Origin: Bacillota bacterium
GTDB taxonomy: Bacteria; Bacillota; Clostridia; DSM-8532
Assembly (NCBI GenBank): GCA_023440865.1
Contig: JAEXRM010000001.1
Span: 1-10,400, forward strand
Length of the DNA: 10,400 nucleotides
Reading direction: 5' to 3'
How positions within the stretch are numbered: the first letter of the stretch is position 1; each line of letters starts with the position of its first letter. Positions 1-5,242 of the stretch are shown here, one piece after another. A program made the position numbers and the translations under genes. The notes below the pieces were generated by a model. It worked only from the letters and a program-made list of their open reading frames with translations. It had not been told where the DNA came from and ran no database searches.

Positions 1-959
1 CTCCGCCACCCCCCCAGACAGGCTTCACCCCGCCTCCCTCCATGCCGCCGCAGGCTGGTTTCAACCCGCCTCCCTCCATGCCGCCGCAGGCCGGTTTCAA
101 CCCGCCTCCCTCCATGCCGCCGCAGGCCGGTTTCAACCCGCCTCCCATGCCTCTCCAGGCAGGATCCGCACCACCGTCCACCATGCCTCCGCAGGCCGGT
201 TTCGCGCCCCAGGCTCCCGTTCCGCCCCCGCCTCCCTATGCCAGCCCCATGCCGTCTGCCGGTTATGGCGCGCTCCGATACGAGATCTTCGGCAGCAACC
301 TGCCCGCCGTCTCCATCCGGCTCAACCCCGGAGAAAGCATCTACACGCAATCCGGCGGCATGACCTGGATGGATGCGGGCATCACGATGGAGACCAACAT
401 GTCCGGCGGCCTGATGAAGGGGCTGGGGCGCATGCTGTCGGGTGAATCGCTGTTCATGGCCACCTACACCTCGCAGGCGCCCAATCAGGAGATTGTGGTC
501 GCAAGCACCTTCCCGGGCCACATCGTCGGCGTGGACGTCTCCCGCTGTCCCATCGTCGCGCAGAAGAGCTCCTTTCTCTGCGCGCAGCCTTCCGTCCAGC
601 TGAGCACCTACGTCGTCAAGCGTGCCGGCGCCGGCTTCTTCGGCGGCGAAGGCTTCATCATGCAGCGCATCGCAGGCCAGGGCATGGTCTTCTTCGAAGT
701 CGACGGCAGCCTGGTCGAACGCACGCTGGCGCCCGGTGAAACCATCAAGGTCGACACCGGCAACGTGGCGGCGTTCGAGGAATGCGTCCAATACAGCGTG
801 GAGACCGTCAAGGGCTTCAAGAACATCCTGTTCGGCGGCGAAGGCCTCTTCCTCACGACCCTCTCGGGCCCCGGCCGCGTCTGGCTGCAGACGATGACCA
901 TGCCCTCCTTCGCCAAACGGCTCATTCCCTTCCTGCCCAAGCCAAGCTCCTCAAACTGA
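1..959 (+). CDS. AIM24-family protein with proline-rich repeat N-terminus (5' end outside window)
   Basis: The reading frame is open from the window edge (first whole codon at 3) to TGA 957-959, so the true start lies upstream. The ATG at 42 is only the first Met of a repeat unit and has no ribosome binding site. Codons from position 3 to about 263 encode a Pro/Gln/Gly/Phe/Met-rich segment built on the unit MPPQAGFNPPPS. From about 270 (LRYEIFGSNLP) a complete AIM24/TIGR00266-type beta-rich domain follows, with typical elements SIRLNPGESIYTQSGGMTWM, SGESLFMATYTS, FPGHIVGVDVS, FFGGEGFIMQRI, LAPGETIKVDTGNVAAF, FGGEGLFLTTLSGPGRVWLQT. No catalytic residues are known for this family. The yeast namesake is a mitochondrial inner-membrane protein, and the bacterial role is unsettled. 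No signal peptide or membrane helix is visible in the part seen. The proline-rich arm may mediate self-association or surface contact (inference). Family assignment is firm; function is unknown. Confidence 0.9.
   Translation, partial: PPPPQTGFTPPPSMPPQAGFNPPPSMPPQAGFNPPPSMPPQAGFNPPPMPLQAGSAPPSTMPPQAGFAPQAPVPPPPPYASPMPSAGYGALRYEIFGSNLPAVSIRLNPGESIYTQSGGMTWMDAGITMETNMSGGLMKGLGRMLSGESLFMATYTSQAPNQEIVVASTFPGHIVGVDVSRCPIVAQKSSFLCAQPSVQLSTYVVKRAGAGFFGGEGFIMQRIAGQGMVFFEVDGSLVERTLAPGETIKVDTGNVAAFEECVQYSVETVKGFKNILFGGEGLFLTTLSGPGRVWLQTMTMPSFAKRLIPFLPKPSSSN
6..182 (+). repeat. 36-bp tandem repeat coding for MPPQAGFNPPPS
   Basis: Units start at 42, 78, 114 (33 bp, lacking the final TCC) and 147 (diverged, MPLQAGSAPPST), with another unit start at 183 and a diverged upstream unit at 6-41. 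Units 42-77 and 78-113 differ at one base, and the third is identical to the second over its 33 bases. This suggests recent in-frame expansion. All unit lengths are multiples of three, so copy-number change would keep the AIM24 frame open. Confidence 0.93.
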
Positions 960-982
960 GACCGGCTTGTTAAAAACGCATG

Positions 983-1018
983 CGAGGGGCGGTCCGAAAC
1001 CGGACCGCCCCGCGTTTT
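983..1018 (+). terminator. Rho-independent terminator after the AIM24 gene
   Basis: A perfect 11-bp stem GGGGCGGTCCG (986-996) / CGGACCGCCCC (1001-1011) with an AAAC loop is extended by C-G pairs at its foot and followed by TTTT at 1015-1018. It begins 24 bases after the AIM24 stop. On the opposite strand the stem is followed, after about eight bases, by TTTTT (complement of 972-976), so it may also stop the leftward methyltransferase transcript. Confidence 0.9.
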
Positions 1019-1047
1019 CCCCGTGTTATCAATCGAACGCCCGGACT

Positions 1048-1806
1048 TCACCCCCCCGACTGGCGCCGGGTCGCCACAAGGCGCATGAAGGTGATGTTCT
1101 CGCCGGCCAGCACATGGAACGGCTCCTGATCGACGCCCGTGATGCGGGCATAGTCGTGGAAGAGTTTCGTTCCGTCACCATCCGGCAGGGTGTCCGCGAG
1201 CTCGAGCTCCACGTCTCCCGTCTGCACGAAGCACCGCCGCCACCAGTCGAGCGTGTGCCATTTGTCCAGCTGTTCGGACCAGTACGGCCGCAATGCCTCC
1301 GGCACGCCCTCCTCATACGCCCGGTGGAAGCCCGGCACGATCACCCCGATCGTCCCCCCCGGTTTCACCAGGCGAACCAGCCGGTCGCGGAGGAATTCCG
1401 GTCCATCGACATTAAAGAAGAGAGAATTCACACTGACCATGGCATCGAAGAAACCGGAGGGGAACGGCATGTCGGCGGCATCCGCCCGGATCGGGAACAC
1501 ATGGTCGCCCGCACCGGCGGCTTCGACGCGCTGCCAGTTGTCCGTCGGATCATTCCACAGATCGGCCGCCCAGACGCGCACACCGAACTCCTTCGCCAGG
1601 AAGATGGAACTGATGGCCTTGCCGCAGCCCATGTCGAGCACGCGCATGTCCGGCGCGAGCGCCATCACCTGCGACAGCGATTCCTGCAGCCACAGGCAAT
1701 GGGAGCCCATCGCGTTCCCGATGATCCATGCCGGATCATACCCCGACGAGCGGGGATACCGGTCGTTCCGCATCCATTCAAGGACCGCATCCTGCATGTA
1801 TTCCAT
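1048..1806 (-). CDS. Class I SAM-dependent methyltransferase
   Basis: The 252-residue protein is a typical length for a single-domain Rossmann methyltransferase. Motif I is VLDMGCGKA (residues 56-64, SAM-binding glycine loop), an acidic residue closes strand 2 (AADLW, about 80-84), followed by IRADAADMPFPSGFFDA (motif II/III region, about 106-121) and LVKPGGTIGVIVPG (about 146-159). The aromatic stretch WHTLDWWRRCF further on may shape the acceptor pocket. The substrate cannot be told from sequence; small-molecule O-, N- or C-methylation is likely by family. The start at 1806 is supported by AGGAGG at 1817-1822, ten bases upstream; the Met three codons later is placed less well. It is the last gene of the leftward AraC cluster, 135 bp beyond the extended end of the GyrI-type regulator, and may share its transcript or use its own promoter. 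Confidence 0.88.
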   Translation of the reverse strand: MEYMQDAVLEWMRNDRYPRSSGYDPAWIIGNAMGSHCLWLQESLSQVMALAPDMRVLDMGCGKAISSIFLAKEFGVRVWAADLWNDPTDNWQRVEAAGAGDHVFPIRADAADMPFPSGFFDAMVSVNSLFFNVDGPEFLRDRLVRLVKPGGTIGVIVPGFHRAYEEGVPEALRPYWSEQLDKWHTLDWWRRCFVQTGDVELELADTLPDGDGTKLFHDYARITGVDQEPFHVLAGENITFMRLVATRRQSGG

Positions 1807-1941
1807 TCACGCCGCGCCTCCTGCGCCACCTGCCTGCGGCCGGCGGATCCGGCCACAGATCCAGCGTACGCGGCCACAGGCATGAGAAATGAACTTTTCG
1901 CATCCTTTTTTCGGGGCGGCACACGCGGCGACCGCCCTCCG
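1807..1941 (-). promoter_or_regulatory. Leader region of the methyltransferase gene with direct repeat and hairpin
   Basis: This non-coding gap holds the AGGAGG ribosome binding site (1817-1822), a short hairpin (GGCCGG 1838-1843 / CCGGCC 1849-1854, loop of five) and two exact copies of GGCCACAG at 1851-1858 and 1872-1879, spaced 21 bp apart, about two helical turns. That spacing suits a dimeric regulator such as AraC, but no consensus is known. No convincing -35/-10 pair was found, so a promoter here is only possible. Confidence 0.3.
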
Positions 1942-2037
1942 TCATGGCATGCGCCGCTCCACGGGGGCAAACCATTCCATCATGCAGAACCGTCCGTTCC
2001 CCGCCGTGGTGTCGATGCGTTCCATGAAATACCGGTC
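1942..2037 (-). pseudogene. Orphaned C-terminal end of the GyrI-like domain beyond the TGA
   Basis: Reading on in the same frame after TGA 2038-2040 gives 31 codons, including RYFMERIDTT and FCMMEWFAPVE, then a second TGA at 1942-1944. The pattern of an aromatic-rich E-x-IDT segment followed by C-x-MEW-x-x-PV closely resembles the usual C-terminus of AraC proteins with a GyrI-like domain (recalled family pattern, not searched). With this piece the protein would have about 302 residues, matching the usual family length. The frame is unbroken, so a single substitution is enough to explain the interruption. Confidence 0.65.
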
Positions 2038-2850
2038 TCACCGGACGGCGAACTCCGAGCGGTTGCTGTCCAGAAACCGGAACACGGCGGCATACATGTC
2101 CCTGGCGGTCTCCTGGCTGATCGCATGAACGGCATGGGCGCCGACATACCGGAAGCGCACGTGCATCCCCGGTTCCACGGTCACGGCGGCGCACCCCTCC
2201 GGCACGGGCGCCTTCCGGCCAACCCGGACGGCGGGCATGTAGCTCGAGTGTGCCGGATCTTGCTCCAGCATCCGCGTGTAGCCGTAGTAGGTCTCGGGTT
2301 CGGCGACATGCCGGATCCCGGTCCGTCCCGAATCCCAGAAAATCCGGGCCGCCCGAGGCGCCTGGATGCCGGATTCCCGGTGAAGCACCAGCCCGGGCCT
2401 GCCCACCAGCATAAGCCGGGGCAGCATCACGAAATCCGGCCCGAACAGCAACCCGTCCCCCATGCGGTTCCGGTCGTACAGCTGCAGCGGCGGGGTGATC
2501 GGGACGATGGCGGCGGAGCGCCTGTATGCGCCGGGCGTCATGTCATACTCTCGCCGGAACGCGCGGATGTAGGCCTGTTCGTGGGTAAATCCGCACTCCT
2601 GTGCGATGTCGAGCACGGCAAGGCTGGAACCGCGCAGGGCCGTGAGGCTTCCCGCCAGCCTGCGCGAACGGGCATAGCGCGCCAGCGGCATCCCGAAGGC
2701 GAACCGGAACAGACGCTGCAGATGCACCGAGGACACATGAAGCGAGGCGGCGAGCGTCTCCAGATCCGCAGGGGTCTCCGGACGCTCCTCCAGCATGCGC
2801 AGCAAGCGCTCCAGCAGCGGGTGCGGCATATCGATGCCATCCTGGCGCAT
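2038..2850 (-). CDS. AraC-family regulator with GyrI-like ligand domain (Rob/MarA-like layout), cut short by in-frame TGA
   Basis: To the first stop the product has 270 residues. An N-terminal double helix-turn-helix occupies about residues 12-112: DLETLAASLHVSSVHLQRLFRFAFG, then VLDIAQECGFTHEQAYIRAFRREYDMTPGAYRR, a classic AraC signature. A GyrI-like small-molecule-binding domain begins near residue 135 (GLLFGPDFVMLPRLMLVG). The start at 2850 follows GGAGAAGGGG with about seven bases spacing; the longer frame upstream is only antisense to nothing known and overlaps the preceding regulator gene in another frame. The gene follows that regulator by 28 bp, so the two are probably co-transcribed. 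The frame hits TGA at 2038-2040 before the GyrI domain is complete, and the missing end is readable just beyond it (1942-2037). The protein is therefore a truncated regulator, a recent nonsense allele, or a sequence error. HTH assignment is firm; GyrI domain likely. Confidence 0.85.
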   Translation of the reverse strand: MRQDGIDMPHPLLERLLRMLEERPETPADLETLAASLHVSSVHLQRLFRFAFGMPLARYARSRRLAGSLTALRGSSLAVLDIAQECGFTHEQAYIRAFRREYDMTPGAYRRSAAIVPITPPLQLYDRNRMGDGLLFGPDFVMLPRLMLVGRPGLVLHRESGIQAPRAARIFWDSGRTGIRHVAEPETYYGYTRMLEQDPAHSSYMPAVRVGRKAPVPEGCAAVTVEPGMHVRFRYVGAHAVHAISQETARDMYAAVFRFLDSNRSEFAVR

Positions 2851-2878
2851 GATATCCCCTTCTCCCGACGCCTCGCGG

Positions 2879-3799
2879 TCAGGCACGTCCGCCGGCGTCC
2901 GGCCCACCCCGCACCGGCTCCCGCACAGGCCCCTGCACCGGCCCCTGCACCGGCCCCGCTGCGGCCGCAGGCGCCGCATCGGTCCGGTACCTTGTGGGGG
3001 GCATGCCGAAGTGCTTCTTGAACGCCTTGCTGAAATGGAACTCGTCATAAAAGCCCAGGTTTGCGGCGATGTCGGCCAACCGCATGTCCGGATGGTCGCG
3101 CAGGCTGGCGCAGGCTTGCTCCAATTTCACCTGGAGCTGGTATTGCGCCAGCGTGCGGTGATGCAGCTGCTTGAACCGGTTCCGCATGGCCCGCTCCGGC
3201 ACGTGGAGCAAGTGGGCGAACTCCTCGTATGTGAAGAAGCGATGCGGATTCCGATGGATGAGCTGCACGAGCCGCTCGTCGATTTCCCGCCCGGCGTTCT
3301 CCCCCACGCTCCGGCATTCGGAAAGCTCGCACAGCAGCAGTTCGAACAGCGCGGCGCACCGGACGGCCTTCTGCCGCGAAGCCGACCAGAAGGCGGCGAT
3401 GATCGCCTCGAACAGCTGCTTGACGCCGTGGCTGCGCTGGCAGTGGATGACTGTGGGGAGAAACAGGTCGCGTTCGTCCACTCCGGCCTCATCGGCGGGC
3501 AGCACATCCGAGGGCGATCGCCGGTCCCGGCCATCGGACGATACATGGAGGAACATGGTCCGCGTGCCGGGCGTGCAGGGCGTTGTGCCATCATGATGCC
3601 GGCCCGCCTCGAGGAGGATGACATCGCCCGCCCGAAGCGCATGCTCCGTCCCATCCTGGCGGATGGTCCAGGCGCCTTCGAGCATGTACACGAGGTCATG
3701 CTCGCCCATCACCCGGTCCGGATGCAAGGCACCCTGAACATACATGTTCTGCTGGGCGAGCGAAATGCTTCGCATCAGGCCAGTCCGATAGATTCCCAT
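2879..3799 (-). CDS. AraC-family regulator with N-terminal cupin sensor and repetitive C-terminal tail
   Basis: The 306-residue protein has the AraC/XylS layout. An N-terminal cupin-like ligand domain spans about residues 10-95 (EHDLVYMLEGAWTIRQDG, LRAGDVILLEAGRHHDGT), typical of sugar-responsive regulators. A linker leads to a C-terminal double HTH at about 185-272 (YEEFAHLLHVPERAMRNRFKQ; LADIAANLGFYDEFHFSKAF; FKKHFGMPPTRYR). The start at ATG 3799 is chosen because GGAGG (3808-3812) lies eight bases upstream; an in-frame GTG at 3814 overlaps that site and is less likely. After the HTH, where such proteins normally end, there is an unusual Ala/Gly/Pro/Val/Gln/Arg-rich tail (about residues 274-306). 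The gene diverges from the oxidoreductase gene at 3931, the classic arrangement for a local regulator, and is probably autoregulated through the shared region. Confidence 0.92.
   Translation of the reverse strand: MGIYRTGLMRSISLAQQNMYVQGALHPDRVMGEHDLVYMLEGAWTIRQDGTEHALRAGDVILLEAGRHHDGTTPCTPGTRTMFLHVSSDGRDRRSPSDVLPADEAGVDERDLFLPTVIHCQRSHGVKQLFEAIIAAFWSASRQKAVRCAALFELLLCELSECRSVGENAGREIDERLVQLIHRNPHRFFTYEEFAHLLHVPERAMRNRFKQLHHRTLAQYQLQVKLEQACASLRDHPDMRLADIAANLGFYDEFHFSKAFKKHFGMPPTRYRTDAAPAAAAGPVQGPVQGPVREPVRGGPDAGGRA
2911..2958. repeat. 12-bp tandem repeat in the AraC C-terminal tail
   Basis: Four adjoining 12-bp units of the form GCACCGGCCCCT (plus strand) lie at 2911-2922, 2923-2934, 2935-2946 and 2947-2958, with a few substitutions. 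On the coding (minus) strand they give about three GPVQ-like tetrapeptides followed by diverged PVR units. The unit is a multiple of three and sits after the DNA-binding domain, so length changes would be tolerated. Confidence 0.88.
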
Positions 3800-3825
3800 C
3801 CTGTTCGCCTCCACCGAATGACCAC

Positions 3826-3855
3826 ATCGTACATGCCCGTCCGCCAGATTGTCAA
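3826..3855 (-). promoter_or_regulatory. Sigma-70-type promoter for the cupin/AraC regulator gene
   Basis: On the minus strand a perfect TTGACA (complement of 3850-3855) is followed by 18 bases and TACGAT (complement of 3826-3831), 12 bp before the GGAGG site. The -35 box lies in the near-palindrome ATTGaCAAT (3848-3856), beside the perfect palindrome GGCATGCC (3857-3864). These could be operator elements for autoregulation or for the divergent gene. Confidence 0.65.
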
Positions 3856-3907
3856 TGGCATGCCCCCTGTCCCCCGGCGGTATGCTGGAGCGGAAGGAAA
3901 CACACCC

Positions 3908-3934
3908 ATGAAGGAAGGGAGAACGCCCGCATGA
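3908..3934 (+). CDS. Possible 8-codon upstream ORF overlapping the oxidoreductase start
   Basis: ATG at 3908 begins MKEGRTPA and stops at TGA 3932-3934, which overlaps the oxidoreductase ATG (3931-3933) as ATGA. GGAAGGA (about 3892-3898) lies roughly nine bases upstream, so initiation is conceivable. It could couple translation of the next gene or be chance; the oxidoreductase has its own AAGGGAG site inside this ORF. No function can be inferred from eight residues. Confidence 0.3.
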   Translation: MKEGRTPA

Positions 3935-5070
3935 AGAAACTCCATGTCGCCTTGGTCGGCCTCGGCTTTGGCGGTGCCTTTGCCGAAATCTACCGAGATC
4001 ATCCCCATGTCGCCTGCGTGGGCCTGTACGACGCGGATCCCGCCGTGACCGAGCGTGTGTCGCAGGCGTGCGGCCTTCCGAAGCGGTATGGGAGCTTCGA
4101 GGCGATCCTCGCGGACGATGCGGTCGACGCGGTCCATCTGGTCACCCCCATTCCGCTCCACGAGGCGCAGACGGTCCGGGTGCTCGAAGCGGGGAAGCAC
4201 TGTGCCTGCACCGTGCCCATGGCGCTTTCGCTGGAGGGCATCGAACGCATTGTGCGGGCTGTCGGGCGGTCCGGCAGGAACTACATGATGATGGAGACCT
4301 CCCTGTACACCCGTCCGTTCCTCCATGCACAGCAGCTGCTTCGGGAGGGGCGGTTCGGCCGGATCCAGTTCCTCCGCGGCGCCCATTACCAGGACATGGC
4401 CAACTGGCCCGCCTATTGGAACGGGTTGCCGCCGATGCTGTACGGAACGCATGCGATCGCGCCGCTGGTCGTGCTAGCGGAGTCCCGCATCCGGCGCGTG
4501 TGCGGGTTTGGCTCCGGCACGATGCGGCAGGCGCTCGTGGAGGCATACGGCAACCCCTATCCGGTCGAGTGCGCCCTGATGGAATTCGGGAGCGGGCTGA
4601 AGGCGGAAGTGACGCGCACCCTGTTCGAAACGGCGCGGACCTATCAGGAGGGCTTCTCCGTGTACGGCAGCGAGGCCAGCTTCGAATGGGGACATGCCGA
4701 TGAGGACGCACCGCTGCTCACCACGCCGCTGCCGCAGGACGGCATGCAACGGGGCCGCGCCTTCCGGGTGGAAACCCTGAAGGTGCCGAACCGGTACCAA
4801 ACCCTGCCCGCGCCGCTGCAGCGCTTTACGGTCGGCGGCGCCTTCGATCCGCTGAATCCGCAGGATTCGCTCACGCGGGGAGCCGGCGGCGGCCATCACG
4901 GGTCCCATCCCCACCTGGTGCACGAGTTTGTCATGAGCATCGTGGAAAATCGAAAACCCCGCATCGACGAGCACCTGGGTGGCAACATCACCGCAGCGGG
5001 CATCTGCGCGCACACCTCGGCGATGCGGCAGGGGGAACCGGTCGACGTCCCGACGTTCGCGCCGGAATGA
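3931..5070 (+). CDS. Gfo/Idh/MocA-family NAD(P)-dependent oxidoreductase
   Basis: The 379-residue protein has the family's usual length and fold. An N-terminal Rossmann domain carries G-x-G-x-G-G (GLGFGG, residues 10-15) and YDAD after strand 2 (33-36). The region HLVTPIPLHEAQTVRVLEAGKH leads to the site where most members have EKP; here it reads CTVPMA (93-98), so the usual catalytic/cofactor lysine is absent. The C-terminal domain contains MMMETSLYTRPFL (119-131), HYQDMANWPAYWNGLPPMLYGTHAI (152-176, H174 a candidate catalytic residue) and a glycine/histidine-rich GAGGGHHGSHPHLVHEFV stretch. Known members oxidise or epimerise sugars, inositols or their derivatives; the substrate here is unknown. 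The start follows AAGGGAG (3915-3921). It is divergent from the cupin/AraC gene and precedes the ADP-ribosylglycohydrolase gene by 172 bp, and the two likely form one transcription unit. Confidence 0.92.
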   Translation: MKKLHVALVGLGFGGAFAEIYRDHPHVACVGLYDADPAVTERVSQACGLPKRYGSFEAILADDAVDAVHLVTPIPLHEAQTVRVLEAGKHCACTVPMALSLEGIERIVRAVGRSGRNYMMMETSLYTRPFLHAQQLLREGRFGRIQFLRGAHYQDMANWPAYWNGLPPMLYGTHAIAPLVVLAESRIRRVCGFGSGTMRQALVEAYGNPYPVECALMEFGSGLKAEVTRTLFETARTYQEGFSVYGSEASFEWGHADEDAPLLTTPLPQDGMQRGRAFRVETLKVPNRYQTLPAPLQRFTVGGAFDPLNPQDSLTRGAGGGHHGSHPHLVHEFVMSIVENRKPRIDEHLGGNITAAGICAHTSAMRQGEPVDVPTFAPE

Positions 5071-5175
5071 CACGCCGGCCGTATGCGATCGGACAACACG
5101 CCGGCGCATGCGGCAAGGCAACGCGCAGGCCGCACGCGACAAGGCAATGCGCCGGCCGCAGGCATGCGGCATGGA
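5070..5175 (+). repeat. Degenerate ~26-bp tandem repeat between oxidoreductase and hydrolase genes
   Basis: Four imperfect units can be aligned: 5070-5095, 5096-5120, 5121-5146 and 5147-5175. They share a pattern A-(C/T)-(A/G)CGCCGGC followed by GCATGCGGCAAGGCA or variants. They fill most of the 172-bp intergenic gap and begin at the last base of the oxidoreductase stop codon. The unit is GC-rich with GCCGGC and GCATGC palindromes, so the transcript could fold here. No protein-coding signal is evident, and the rest of the gap up to 5230 shows nothing else I recognise. Confidence 0.65.
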
Positions 5176-5242
5176 ACGAAAATCAGGGGGCGTCACGTCC
5201 ATGGGTGCCCTGCGGCGACCGCGGGACCCGGAAAGGATCCAC

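Noticed and set aside
42..44. ATG 42 as the start of the AIM24 gene
   Set aside because: It is the first Met of a repeat unit, the repeat pattern continues upstream to the window edge, and there is no ribosome binding site before it.
2038..2040. TGA read as Trp or selenocysteine
   Set aside because: TGA is used as the normal stop by the AIM24, methyltransferase, oxidoreductase, kinase and response-regulator genes. I saw no obvious selenocysteine insertion hairpin, and the family has no redox role at this site.
967..3021. A 684-codon open frame on the plus strand, antisense to the methyltransferase and AraC genes
   Set aside because: Its translation is low-complexity (His/Pro/Arg-rich) with no recognisable domain. 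The opposite strand encodes clear conserved families. Long antisense frames are expected at this G+C content.
5070..5175. Repeat array as a CRISPR
   Set aside because: The units are contiguous, degenerate and have no unique spacers. No cas gene is present.
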